A stretch of 64,000 nucleotides of DNA from Elusimicrobiota bacterium (GTDB lineage: Bacteria > Elusimicrobiota > Elusimicrobia > UBA1565 > UBA9628). The notes under the pieces were generated by a model. It had not been told where the DNA came from and ran no database searches. It saw nothing but the letters and a program-made list of their open reading frames with translations. The translations under genes were made by a program, and so were the position numbers. The DNA lies in NCBI GenBank assembly GCA_016194705.1, contig JACQAZ010000009.1, positions 62,001-126,000 on the forward strand. Direction: 5' to 3'. Shown here piece by piece: positions 1-10,290 of the stretch (the first letter of the stretch is position 1; the number at the start of each line of letters is the position of its first letter).

Positions 1-639
1 CACCGCGGCATCCCCTTCACCTATGCCGGAGCGATCGTCCTGCTTGCGACGGCGGGACTGGGCGCGATGCTCGCGCTGCGCCTGCGGTCGCGCCGGCGAC
101 CTGAGCTCAGGTCGATCCCGGGCGGGACGATGGCCGCCTTCCTGCTCATGGGCCTGGCCTTCTCCCTTCTCGAGACCAAGAGCGTGATCCAGTTCAGCCT
201 GCTCTTCGGAACGACCTGGATCAACAACTCGCTGGTCCTTCTCGCCGTGCTCCTCCTCGTGCTGGCCGCCAACAAGAGCGTCTCCTGGGCGCGGCTCCTG
301 CCCCCTTGGGGCCTCTTCCTTCTGCTGGCTTTTTCGTGCCTGGCGACCACGGCCTGTCCTCTGTCCAATCTGCTCGCGGTAGACAACGCGGCCCTGCGCT
401 TCCTGCTGGCCTCGCTGATGACCTTCCTGCCGATCTACTTCGCCAACCTCATGTTCAGCGCCTCCTTCCTCGGGGTTGAGGCGGCGGAACATGTCCTGGG
501 CTGGAACCTGCTGGGCGCGATGTTCGGAGGGATGGTCGAGTACCTCAGCCTCCTCACCGGCTACAACGCCCTGAGCCTGGTCGTCGTGGCGTGCTACTCG
601 GCGGCGTTTCTGTTCCTGCGCGCGGACTCCCGCTCATGA
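1..639 (+). CDS. Polytopic membrane protein, 5'-truncated by the window edge
   Basis: The reading frame is open from the first base, so this is the C-terminal part of a longer protein. About six hydrophobic segments are visible. The stretch beginning MAAFLLMGLAFSLLETKSV, followed by LLFGTTWINNSLVLLAV, resembles the membrane portion of fused spermidine-synthase-like membrane proteins, where an LLETK segment precedes a helix of this type. No catalytic domain lies inside the window, so function is not assigned. Its last 46 bases overlap the convergent DMT transporter gene on the other strand. Confidence 0.75.
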   Translation, partial: HRGIPFTYAGAIVLLATAGLGAMLALRLRSRRRPELRSIPGGTMAAFLLMGLAFSLLETKSVIQFSLLFGTTWINNSLVLLAVLLLVLAANKSVSWARLLPPWGLFLLLAFSCLATTACPLSNLLAVDNAALRFLLASLMTFLPIYFANLMFSASFLGVEAAEHVLGWNLLGAMFGGMVEYLSLLTGYNALSLVVVACYSAAFLFLRADSRS

Positions 640-1520
640 AGCAGGACGACCCCGGATAGGATGGCGGCCACGCCCAGCCAGAGGGACGGGCCCGGCGCGT
701 TGCCGAAGAAGACGAAATCCCAGAACAGCGCGATGACGGGCGCCACGTAGGTCACGGCACTCGCGCGCACGGCGCCCCACTCGCGGATCAGGTGGTAGAA
801 GATCAAAAACGCCGCGGCGGTCGAGAAGACACCGAGGTAGAGAACGGAGACCAACGCCGCCGACGACGCGAAGAGCGCGGCGGGCGCCGGCCACTCCTCG
901 AAAATGGCCGAGGCCGCGAGCAGGACGGCGAGGCTCGCGCAAAGCTGGTGGAAGACATTGGCGCGGAAATCGGCCTTCGCGCCGGACAGGACCGAGCGGC
1001 TCATCAAAGCGCCGATCCCGTACGAGACGGCCATGAGGACCACGGCGGCCGCTCCGACCGCCTCCGCCCGCGTCCCGCCGAAAGCGAGCAGGGGATGGAA
1101 GATGATCGCGATGCCGGCCAAGCCCAGCCCGAGTCCGGCGGCCTTCCTCGGCGTGAAGCCTTCGGGATGCGGAGTGAGGCGCCCAAGCAGAAAGGCCCAG
1201 ATCGGCACCGTGCCGTTGATGACGCCGGCGAGGCCCGGCGAGATGCGGCGCTCGCCCCAAAAAAGCAGGATGAACGGCAGACCCTGCGCGAAGAACCCGG
1301 CAAGCCACATGCGCCGGGCCAGGGGCGGGGAGATCTTGAGGCTGCGTCCCTCGTACCGGAACACCGCCGCCAGCACGGCGAGAGCGACGGCGACCCGGAG
1401 CATCGCCCCGAACATCGGCGGGAACTCCCGGACGACGAACTTGATCGCGACGAACGAGCCGCCCCACATCGCGGCCAGCAGCAGGAACAGAAGGTAGTCC
1501 GTCCTCTTGCCGGCGGCCAA
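594..1520 (-). CDS. DMT/EamA-family transporter
   Basis: 308 residues with ten predicted membrane helices arranged as two EamA repeats; the first begins LLAAMWGGSFVAIKF, the typical entry of this family, and the second repeat contains VLYLGVFSTAAAFLIFYHLI. The family exports small metabolites such as amino acids or nucleosides across the inner membrane; the substrate cannot be read from sequence. The start is TTG at 1520, seven bases after the speA stop, so it is probably translated from the speA message. Export of a polyamine-related compound is an attractive but unproven guess from that linkage. Confidence 0.85.
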   Translation of the reverse strand: MAAGKRTDYLLFLLLAAMWGGSFVAIKFVVREFPPMFGAMLRVAVALAVLAAVFRYEGRSLKISPPLARRMWLAGFFAQGLPFILLFWGERRISPGLAGVINGTVPIWAFLLGRLTPHPEGFTPRKAAGLGLGLAGIAIIFHPLLAFGGTRAEAVGAAAVVLMAVSYGIGALMSRSVLSGAKADFRANVFHQLCASLAVLLAASAIFEEWPAPAALFASSAALVSVLYLGVFSTAAAFLIFYHLIREWGAVRASAVTYVAPVIALFWDFVFFGNAPGPSLWLGVAAILSGVVLLHERESARRNRNAAE

Positions 1521-1527
1521 GGGCCCT

Positions 1528-3504
<1,977 letters not shown>

Positions 3505-3510
3505 CCAGAT

Positions 3511-3518
3511 ATTATAAT
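3511..3518. promoter_or_regulatory. Palindromic -10 box shared by speA and the sirtuin gene
   Basis: ATTATAAT is its own reverse complement, so it offers a TATAAT hexamer on each strand: 3513-3518 toward the sirtuin and 3511-3516 toward speA. No convincing -35 is visible on either side. For speA the hexamer ends six bases before ATG 3504. Confidence 0.5.
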
Positions 3519-3539
3519 GCATTTTGGTACGATCACAGC

Positions 3540-4127
3540 ATGAGCCCCGTCGAAGAGCTGCGCGCGCGGGTCAAGGATTCGAACCGCCCTTGCGCGCTGA
3601 CCGGCGCGGGAGTCTCCGCTGAGAGCGGGATTGCGACCTTCCGCGGCGCGGGCGGGCTCTGGAGGAATTTCAAGCCGGAAGACCTGGCCACGCCCGAGGC
3701 CTTCGCGCGCGATCCCAAGCTCGTGTGGGAGTGGTACGATTGGCGGCGCGGCTTGATCGCGAAGGCCCAGGCTAATCCCGGGCATTGGTTCCTCGCGAAG
3801 CTCGAGATCGAGAAGCCGGAGTTCTGGCTGATCACTCAGAACGTCGACGGCTTGCACCAGAAAGCCGTAAGCAGGCGCGTGCTCGAGCTCCACGGCAACA
3901 TCTGGCGCCTGCGCTGCACGTCGTGCCCGAAATTTTTTCAGGACGAGCGCGTGCCGCTGCCCCTGCCGCCGCGGTGCCCCTCCTGCGGCGGCCTGCTGCG
4001 GCCAGGCGTGGTCTGGTTCGGAGAATCCCTGCCGGAAGGGACCTTGACCCGCTCCCGGGAGCTCGCACAGAAGGCCGATCTCTTCATCAAAGGCAAGAGC
4101 GGCGAGGTCCTGGCCGGCTTGCTGTAA
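3540..4127 (+). CDS. Sir2-family NAD-dependent deacylase with internal deletion
   Basis: 195 residues against about 240 for a normal class III sirtuin. Present: the NAD-binding GAGVSAESGIATFRG, TQNVDGLHQKA, the catalytic-histidine segment LELHGN, both zinc CxxC pairs (CTSC and CPSC) and VVWFGESLPE. Missing: everything between ADLF of the first C-terminal strand and the terminal KGKSGEVL segment. Normal sirtuins have there the GTS nucleotide-binding loop and the NxE segment. The protein reads AQKADLFIKGKSGEVLAGLL, as if two ADLF-containing segments had recombined. Activity is doubtful unless the deletion is an assembly artefact. Divergent from speA. Confidence 0.85.
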   Translation: MSPVEELRARVKDSNRPCALTGAGVSAESGIATFRGAGGLWRNFKPEDLATPEAFARDPKLVWEWYDWRRGLIAKAQANPGHWFLAKLEIEKPEFWLITQNVDGLHQKAVSRRVLELHGNIWRLRCTSCPKFFQDERVPLPLPPRCPSCGGLLRPGVVWFGESLPEGTLTRSRELAQKADLFIKGKSGEVLAGLL

Positions 4128-4250
4128 CCGTTATCATCCCGCGATAAAACTCCGCCCTCCCCCGCTCAGCGCGCGACACGGACCAAAGTCTGAACCGCCC
4201 TTTCCCCTGCGGTCCAGGCGCGGCGGCCGCGCCGCTGCTACACTCATCGC

Positions 4251-5240
4251 ATGAACAAGATAATCATGTTCCTCGCCGCGGCCGCCGTCGCCGCATCGGG
4301 GCGCGCGCAAGAGCCGTCGGATGGCTTCATCATGGACCCTCCGCCGGGCCCGGTCACTACGCAGACGCCTTCGGCGCTCTCGCAGCTGCGCGGGCTCATC
4401 CCACCGGGGCTGCCCGAGGGAATCCCGCTCGTTCGAGTCCAGGCCGCCCCGGTCGACGCCGAGCCGACCGCGGCCGAGATCAAAGTGCGGGCCCGCATGG
4501 AAAAGGCCGGGCGTTTCGTATTCGGCCCGGCAGGCTTCTCCAGGACGACACCTCAGTCGGCGATTGACTTCGATTTTCTGATGGCGTCGAAGGCCCCCAA
4601 GAAGCTGTTCGTCACGCTCCTTGAAAGAGGCACCAACGAGGCCAAGCTCTACGCCTTGGTCGGCCTGCGCCACGCCGATCCCGCGAAGTTCGATGATTAC
4701 GCCAAGGCGCTCAAGGCCGCGAATCCCAGCGTGATGCGCACGATAGGCCATATGACCTTCCGCAAGAAGGCGTCCGAGGTGATCGCGGAGATCGAGAAGG
4801 GCCAATATGACGAGTACGTCCCGTCGGCTCAGAGGCTCGTCCCCTTCGAGACCGTCGGATTCTCAATCGGGGACGGCTTCCGCGGCTACTCAGCGGTCTT
4901 GACCGTCAAGGCCGATGGTCAGGCCGAGCTGGAAACGCACTCCAGCCATCCGAGCCCCGTCGAGAAGACCGTCAAGGGCAAAGTGACGAAAGACGAGTTG
5001 AAGTCTCTCGCCGCCGCCGTGAAGGCGGCCGACATGAAGACCGTGCCGGAGAGCGTCGAGCCCTCGCCCGACGGTCCGCAGGACATGCCCTCAGTCAAGC
5101 TGACGGCTCAGATCGACGGGAAGACCTATTCCGTCTCGTTCTCCGACTACGATCTGAGCCGGAACGTAAAGCTCGAAAAGCGCTTGAGGCCGCTGGTCGA
5201 CGCCCTCGAGGCGATCGAGAACGTCCTGTCGAAGAATTGA
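4251..5240 (+). CDS. Secreted protein of unknown function, shares a domain with the next gene
   Basis: 329 residues beginning with a signal peptide (MNKIIMFLAAAAVAASGRAQ). Residues about 105-185 (FLMASKAPKKLFVTLLERG to QYDEYV) form a helical domain repeated in the C-terminus of the next gene product. The C-terminal half looks like a beta-rich domain (YSAVLTVKADGQAELETHS onward) that I do not recognise. First of a three-gene operon. A TACACT hexamer at 4239-4244 lies six bases before the ATG with no Shine-Dalgarno, suggesting a leaderless message. Confidence 0.75.
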   Translation: MNKIIMFLAAAAVAASGRAQEPSDGFIMDPPPGPVTTQTPSALSQLRGLIPPGLPEGIPLVRVQAAPVDAEPTAAEIKVRARMEKAGRFVFGPAGFSRTTPQSAIDFDFLMASKAPKKLFVTLLERGTNEAKLYALVGLRHADPAKFDDYAKALKAANPSVMRTIGHMTFRKKASEVIAEIEKGQYDEYVPSAQRLVPFETVGFSIGDGFRGYSAVLTVKADGQAELETHSSHPSPVEKTVKGKVTKDELKSLAAAVKAADMKTVPESVEPSPDGPQDMPSVKLTAQIDGKTYSVSFSDYDLSRNVKLEKRLRPLVDALEAIENVLSKN

Positions 5241-5242
5241 GG

Positions 5243-6655
5243 ATGAACAGGAAGATCTGGGCAGCTCTGGCGCTGTTCCTGGCCGCGACGACCCCCCTCG
5301 CCGCCCAGGTACGCGCGCCGGAGCTGCCCGCAATTCCGACGTTCAAGCTCTCGCAAGCCCCGCGCGACTGGGACTCGGCCAAGAAGGCGCTGGTCCCGCT
5401 CTGGCGCGAAGGTCTCAAGACCTTGGGGCTCAAGGAGCATCTCGCCTTCTGGGACAAGAGCGGCACGACGGTGGTCTTCGCGGCCGGGCGCAAGTCGACC
5501 TACGACGCCGAGCTCAAGGCCGCGATCTGGAGCGAGGAAGTCATGAAGGAGACCTGGGACCGCTTCATCGAGCAAGGCAAGACGACCGAGGAGGCGCTCC
5601 AGCTCCTGGCCGTCAAGAGCCTGCCGGGCATGGCTCACCTGCTGCGGGACGGCATGATGGACGAGCCCCTGCGCGCGCTGGGCATCAAGTTCCGCGCGGC
5701 GCTCGTCGAGAACGAGACCGTCCACAATTGGGAGGAGGCCGGGCTCGTTAAGGCCGTCGAGAGGCTCCATCCCGGTATATACAAGGAAGCGGTCTACCTC
5801 AAGCACTTCGGCTGGAACGACGTGGACGCCTTCGACATGATGGCGACCAGGCTAAAGGAAGCCAAGGCCAAGGGGCCGGCCGGCATCATGAACTATGTCC
5901 GGGGCCACTACATCTGCCCGTCCATCCTTCTGGAGAACCGCGACGATATCATCGCGGGCTTTGCGCAGGCCTTGGAGAAAGCGCCCGCAGCGCTGTGGCT
6001 CAAGGACTCGCTGGCGACCTTGCGCGACGACGTCAAATTCGAGCGGCTCCAGGAGTACGAGCGCGGCGAGATCGCGAAGGTCGGCCTCACGCCCGAGGCC
6101 ATGCGGGAGGCGGTCGACCGCGAGGAGTACGACCGGCTCATGGAACGCTACAGCGAAGCCGTTCGGCGCCAGCTCGGCGGCGGTTTCCTGCCGTCGCTCC
6201 CGAATTTATTGGATTTCGGCCCCCTCTTCGAGCCATTCCGAAAGAAGTACGGCTGGCCTGACCCGACCGACCTGACGGGGCGCGCCGCCCTGGGCGCGCA
6301 GCAGACGCTGCTGCGGGCCAGCGACTTCGTGCTGGGCCCCATCGGCCTGCCCATCCGGACCTCCGAGGGCGAGAAGGCCTTCAAAGCGGTCATGGCTTCG
6401 CCCCGGGCCAAGGAGCTGCTGGTCGAATTGCTGAGCAAAGGAAACAACCAAGGCAAGCTTTACGCCTTAGCCGGCCTGCGCCAGCTCGATCCCGCCAACT
6501 TCGGCGTCTATGCCAAGGCATTGAAGGACCAGGACCCCGACGTCTCCATCATCGAAGGCTGCCTCGGGTTCATCGTGAAGGCGACGACGCTGATCACGAG
6601 GATCGAGGCAGGCTATTATGACGAGTACCTGCAGCACAAGGAGGAACCGCAATGA
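5243..6655 (+). CDS. Secreted protein of unknown function
   Basis: About 470 residues with a signal peptide (MNRKIWAALALFLAATTPLAAQ). A TTG at 5237 overlapping the previous stop is an alternative start, but ATG 5243 gives the cleaner signal peptide. The last ~85 residues (AFKAVMASPRAKELLVELLSKG to YYDEYLQHKEE) are clearly paralogous to residues 105-185 of the preceding gene product, sharing KLYALxGLR, DPAxF and YAKALK. The N-terminal part is helical and unrecognised. Middle gene of the operon; its stop overlaps the next start as ATGA. Confidence 0.75.
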   Translation: MNRKIWAALALFLAATTPLAAQVRAPELPAIPTFKLSQAPRDWDSAKKALVPLWREGLKTLGLKEHLAFWDKSGTTVVFAAGRKSTYDAELKAAIWSEEVMKETWDRFIEQGKTTEEALQLLAVKSLPGMAHLLRDGMMDEPLRALGIKFRAALVENETVHNWEEAGLVKAVERLHPGIYKEAVYLKHFGWNDVDAFDMMATRLKEAKAKGPAGIMNYVRGHYICPSILLENRDDIIAGFAQALEKAPAALWLKDSLATLRDDVKFERLQEYERGEIAKVGLTPEAMREAVDREEYDRLMERYSEAVRRQLGGGFLPSLPNLLDFGPLFEPFRKKYGWPDPTDLTGRAALGAQQTLLRASDFVLGPIGLPIRTSEGEKAFKAVMASPRAKELLVELLSKGNNQGKLYALAGLRQLDPANFGVYAKALKDQDPDVSIIEGCLGFIVKATTLITRIEAGYYDEYLQHKEEPQ

Positions 6656-7164
6656 CATCGATACTGCTGGCCCTGCTCGCAGCCGTGGCCCCCGTCCGCG
6701 CCCAGAACCCAGCCGCCCCCACGGTCTGCTACAAGCTCTACAGGCTCGTCGAGCAGAAAAACGCGGCCGACGCGCAGGCCCCCTACAAATACTGGAACGA
6801 CAACACAAGCTACGTCTCCGAGGCGATCATCCCGAACATCGAGGGCATCGTGACGCCCTTCTCTTGGAAGAACGAGGCGCAGATCTACTGGATCTACGAC
6901 CTGAAGCTCGACCTTGGAAACCTCAAGTGCATGCTCGCCAAGGAGACCAACACCATCCCGCTCGGGCCGGACTGGCACCGGGTCTGGACGACCGGCTACA
7001 CTTTCTTCATGGACCAGCCCCTGTTCTTCTACAACCGCATCGCCGAGCGCGACTACCGCGTCCAGATGATCTGGAGCCGCGAATTCGACGCCCGAAAATG
7101 CCGGCTGCCCGTGCTCCCGAAGGATTCCGACAGGAACGCCCATTTCCAGGAAGTCGAAGATTAG
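6652..7164 (+). CDS. Small secreted protein of unknown function
   Basis: 170 residues: signal peptide MTSILLALLAAVAPVRAQ, then a domain rich in aromatic residues with three cysteines (TVCYKLYRL, LKCMLAKE, RKCRLPVLP). It overlaps the preceding gene by ATGA, so the three secreted proteins are translationally coupled and probably act together. No family recognised. Confidence 0.7.
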   Translation: MTSILLALLAAVAPVRAQNPAAPTVCYKLYRLVEQKNAADAQAPYKYWNDNTSYVSEAIIPNIEGIVTPFSWKNEAQIYWIYDLKLDLGNLKCMLAKETNTIPLGPDWHRVWTTGYTFFMDQPLFFYNRIAERDYRVQMIWSREFDARKCRLPVLPKDSDRNAHFQEVED

Positions 7165-7179
7165 CGCCGGGCTTTTTCA

Positions 7180-7209
7180 TTGACAAGCCGCGGCCATCGG
7201 CGGTATTCT
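7180..7209 (+). promoter_or_regulatory. Strong promoter of the OPT transporter gene
   Basis: TTGACA at 7180-7185, an 18-base spacer, and TATTCT at 7204-7209. The -10 ends seven bases before ATG 7217, so transcription should begin at or next to the start codon. There is no Shine-Dalgarno. This is one of the clearest leaderless candidates in the window. Confidence 0.7.
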
Positions 7210-7216
7210 ACCGCCC

Positions 7217-9019
7217 ATGACAACTGCCACCGTCGGTGAGCCGCACGTCGACCATTCTCGCGCGCGGCCGCCCAAAGGGGGCGAGTTCACCCTCCGCGCG
7301 GTGGTCTGCGCGATGATTGTGGCCGCGATCATCGGCGGCTCTTATCCCTACGTCGTCATGAAGCTGGGCTTCGGGCCGAACATCTCGGTGGTCTCGGCCT
7401 TCTTCGGCTTCATGATCTTCTCGGTCGTCTTGTGGTTCCTGCGCCTGCTCGGCGTCAGATCCCGGGAATACAACCGCTGGGAAAACAACATCGTCCAGAC
7501 CGCGGGAACCTCGGCGGGACAGACCGCGTTCTTGTGCGTGCTGATGGCCGCCTTCGACATGCTCCATCAGGACCCCGCTTTGCATTTCGACATGATCCTC
7601 ACGCCCCTGCAGTCCTTCGCCTGGCTGACCACCGCGGGCCTGCTCGGCGTTCTCATGGCCGTGCCCATGCGCCAGCACTTCGTCATCGACGAGAAGCTGA
7701 CCTACGCCGACGGCATCGCGGCCGGCGAGACCCTGATCGTCCTCGACTCGCGCGGAGCCGAGGCGCGGGCGGCGACGAAATCGCTCAGCCTCGGCACGGT
7801 CCTCTCGGGCCTCCTGATGATCCTGCGCGAGGACGCGCGCTTGCTGGCCAACGTTTGGTACCGCATACCGGAGATGATGCCCATCGGCGCCGACGGCTCC
7901 AAGATGGCCTTCGGCCTCAGCTGGAGCCTGCTGTCCTTGGGGTCGGGGATGCTGGTCGGACTGCGCATCAACGCGAGCATGCTCGCGGGAACGATCTTCT
8001 CCTGGTACTTCATGCCCGACATCCTGCTCCATCACGGCGTCATCGACGCCTTGGTGCGCAAGAAAGTCCTTCTCTGGGTCATGTGGCCGGCCACCGGCAT
8101 GATGGTGGCCGGCGGGCTGACCGCGCTCTTCATGCGCTGGAACCTTTTGGTCAAGACCTTCAAGAACCTCTCGGGCGCGACGATCGATTCCGACGACTTC
8201 CCGATGTCCTGGGTGATCGGCGGCTCGGTCCTCACCGGCATCGCACTGGTCATCGTGCAAAGAGTCAGCCTCGGGATCCCCGTCTGGATGACCTTGGTGG
8301 CCATCTTGCTCTCGGTTCCCTTGATGCTCGTGGGTCTCCGCGTGTTGGGAGAAACGAACTGGGGCCCGATTTCCGCCATGTCGAACATGATGCAGACCAT
8401 TTTCGGCGTGCTGGCGCCCGGGCAGATCGCCGCGAACATGGTCGCCTCCGGCGTGACCGGCTCCATCGCGACGGAGTCCGAAGGCCTCATGCAGGACTAC
8501 AAGACCGGCGACATGATCGGAAGCACTCCGAAGTACCTCACCTACGCGCAGCTTCTGGCCGTGCCGGTCGGCGCGGCCGCGGTCTCCTACGTCTATCCGT
8601 TGCTGCGAGCGACCTACGGCATCGGCGGCGAGCACGGCCTGCAGTCTCCCATCTCGCAAAAATGGGCGGGGTTCGCGCAGTTGCTGTCGAAAGGCCTCTC
8701 GGCCCTGCCCGCCGGAGCGGTCGCGGCGATGCTGATCGCCGTCGCGCTCGGCATCCTGTTCACCGTTCTCGAGTCCACAAGCCTGAAGCGATACACGCCG
8801 TCTCCCACCGGGATCGGCATCGGCATGCTGGTGCCGGGGGCGGCCATCATCCCGATGTTCCTGGGCAGCGTCCTCGAGGTCTCCTGGGGCAAGCTGCACA
8901 AGAAGTCATACGATCAGCATCTAGTCCCGCTGGCCTCGGGCTTCGTCGCGGGCGAGGCCTTGGTCGCGGTCATGCTGCCGATCCTCTTCACGCTCTACCC
9001 GAAACTGCTTCAGCCCTGA
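7217..9019 (+). CDS. OPT-family oligopeptide transporter
   Basis: 600 residues with about fifteen membrane helices, the usual size of bacterial OPT proteins. The first helix carries GGSYPYVVMKLGFGPNISVVSAFFGF, and the segment NNIVQTAGTSAGQTAF is the conserved NxxQTxxxAxG motif. Family members take up small peptides or metal chelates with protons or sodium; substrate unknown. Stands alone as its own transcription unit and converges on the NTF2-like gene. Confidence 0.9.
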   Translation: MTTATVGEPHVDHSRARPPKGGEFTLRAVVCAMIVAAIIGGSYPYVVMKLGFGPNISVVSAFFGFMIFSVVLWFLRLLGVRSREYNRWENNIVQTAGTSAGQTAFLCVLMAAFDMLHQDPALHFDMILTPLQSFAWLTTAGLLGVLMAVPMRQHFVIDEKLTYADGIAAGETLIVLDSRGAEARAATKSLSLGTVLSGLLMILREDARLLANVWYRIPEMMPIGADGSKMAFGLSWSLLSLGSGMLVGLRINASMLAGTIFSWYFMPDILLHHGVIDALVRKKVLLWVMWPATGMMVAGGLTALFMRWNLLVKTFKNLSGATIDSDDFPMSWVIGGSVLTGIALVIVQRVSLGIPVWMTLVAILLSVPLMLVGLRVLGETNWGPISAMSNMMQTIFGVLAPGQIAANMVASGVTGSIATESEGLMQDYKTGDMIGSTPKYLTYAQLLAVPVGAAAVSYVYPLLRATYGIGGEHGLQSPISQKWAGFAQLLSKGLSALPAGAVAAMLIAVALGILFTVLESTSLKRYTPSPTGIGIGMLVPGAAIIPMFLGSVLEVSWGKLHKKSYDQHLVPLASGFVAGEALVAVMLPILFTLYPKLLQP

Positions 9020-9030
9020 GAGGCGGCTTT

Positions 9031-9684
9031 CTAGCTTCGGCTGGGAGGCGGCGGGACGGCGGGGCGCGCATGCTTGGCGGCGGGGCGCGGGCCCAGCGCG
9101 GCGGGAAGGGCTCCGGAGGCCGCGCGGCCCCCGTCTTTATCGAAGTCGGGGTCTTGAAGCCGAAGGGGTTTGAGCTGAAGCGGGCCCGACCACAGCCGCC
9201 AAGCCAAGCCGCGCAAGGCCGCGGTGAGCGCGTCGCGCAGATCCGGCTTGGAGTCCATCCGCGAGATGGTCCAACGGTCGCCCTGCTTGGCCAGCGCGAC
9301 GTCCCAGCTCGAGGAAAAGCGCAGGACCTGCCCGTCGCCGAGGCGCACTTCCTCGACCGTCGTGCCGTTGGCCCTGGCCCGGTCGCCGCTGACGTCGGTC
9401 TGCTCCGGTTTGAGCTCGACGCGATAGCTCCCGCCGGGCCCGCCGCGCGCGAGCATCTTCTGCATCTTCTCCCAATAGGCCCTGATGCCATCGCGTCCCA
9501 CAACCTCTTCGCCCGTCACCATGCGGCCGCGGAAGTTGTCGTCGATGTACGGCCAAAGGCGGGTGAGGTCCCCTTTGTTGAAGGCCTCTTCGTAAGCGGC
9601 CTTGACCGTGAGCATCGCGGCGTCGGGGCCGGGAGCCGACCAGCAGAGGCGGGGCAGGAGCAAAAAGGCGGCGATGACGGTCAC
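9031..9684 (-). CDS. Secreted SnoaL/NTF2-like protein
   Basis: 217 residues starting with GTG. A short hydrophobic signal (AAFLLLPRLCWSAPG) precedes an NTF2-like fold: VKAAYEEAFNKGDLTRLWPYID, GRDGIRAYWEKMQKM, then strands ending WDVALAKQGDRWTISRMDS. This matches DUF4440/SnoaL ketosteroid-isomerase-like domains, which bind small hydrophobic ligands or form domains of larger systems. The tail is low-complexity (P/A/R). No catalytic assignment is possible. A GATAAT box lies six bases upstream of the GTG. Confidence 0.7.
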   Translation of the reverse strand: MTVIAAFLLLPRLCWSAPGPDAAMLTVKAAYEEAFNKGDLTRLWPYIDDNFRGRMVTGEEVVGRDGIRAYWEKMQKMLARGGPGGSYRVELKPEQTDVSGDRARANGTTVEEVRLGDGQVLRFSSSWDVALAKQGDRWTISRMDSKPDLRDALTAALRGLAWRLWSGPLQLKPLRLQDPDFDKDGGRAASGALPAALGPRPAAKHARPAVPPPPSRS

Positions 9685-9690
9685 GCGGAG

Positions 9691-9719
9691 ATTATCGCAT
9701 TTCTGACGACGGTTGAAAA
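9691..9719 (-). promoter_or_regulatory. Promoter of the NTF2-like gene
   Basis: On the minus strand: TTTTCA (9714-9719), 17-base spacer, and the extended -10 TGCGATAAT whose hexamer is 9691-9696, six bases before GTG 9684. Its -35 overlaps the -35 of the divergent gene at 9749, so the two promoters should compete. Confidence 0.5.
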
Positions 9720-9742
9720 GACGGCGAGCGTTAAGTTATAGT
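9713..9742 (+). promoter_or_regulatory. Promoter of the secreted protein gene at 9749
   Basis: TTGAAA (9713-9718), 18-base spacer, TATAGT (9737-9742), then six bases to ATG 9749. No Shine-Dalgarno; predicted leaderless. Confidence 0.6.
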
Positions 9743-9748
9743 GCCTCC

Positions 9749-10279
9749 ATGACCAAGAGAAATTGGACTCGACGCGCCGCCGCTCTGCTCGCCCTCGCTT
9801 CGCTCCTCTGCCCGCCGGCCTTCGCCGCCGACGCCAAGCCCCAACCTCCGGTCAAGGCCGAGAAGAAGGCCGCGCGGACTCCCGAAGACGCGAACTTCAA
9901 GATCTTGTTCAAGATGAAAGTCGAGGAACTCGAGAGCGCGGGGAGCTTCGTGGCTCAGGGAGGCACCGAAGGAGATTATCATCTCGCGGGGGAGGACCCC
10001 GTCGAGACCGAGAATCCGGCGGGGAAGGGCGTGGAGTACAAGAAGCACACGACGATCGTCAGCTGCATCCCGGTTTCCAACCCCAACAACGGCCGGGTCC
10101 GCTCCGAATGCCAATTCGAGCTGTCGGGGGCTCTTCGGCCTGTCGGTTCGCTCAAGATGAGGCCCACCGTCACCTTCCAGTACAAGGGCGCTTTCGAGGT
10201 GGCTCTAGGCAGCGCGATCGTCCTCGTCGATGACCCGACGCGGCGCCTCGAGGTGAGGATCGAAGAGGTCAAGCCGTAG
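9749..10279 (+). CDS. Secreted protein of unknown function
   Basis: 176 residues with a long N-terminal signal peptide (RRAAALLALASLLCPPAFA). The mature part has a beta-rich pattern (TIVSCIPVSNPNNGRVRSEC, VTFQYKGAFEV) with two cysteines that could form a disulfide. ATG 9749 is preferred over a frame-extending upstream codon because the promoter -10 sits six bases before it. Probably co-transcribed with the gene at 10291, eleven bases downstream. Confidence 0.7.
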   Translation: MTKRNWTRRAAALLALASLLCPPAFAADAKPQPPVKAEKKAARTPEDANFKILFKMKVEELESAGSFVAQGGTEGDYHLAGEDPVETENPAGKGVEYKKHTTIVSCIPVSNPNNGRVRSECQFELSGALRPVGSLKMRPTVTFQYKGAFEVALGSAIVLVDDPTRRLEVRIEEVKP

Positions 10280-10290
10280 CGGAGGAACCC

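Noticed and set aside
7432..9741. A 769-codon plus-strand frame overlapping the OPT gene
   Set aside because: Arginine/proline-rich shadow in another frame of the clear OPT transporter and of the NTF2-like gene.
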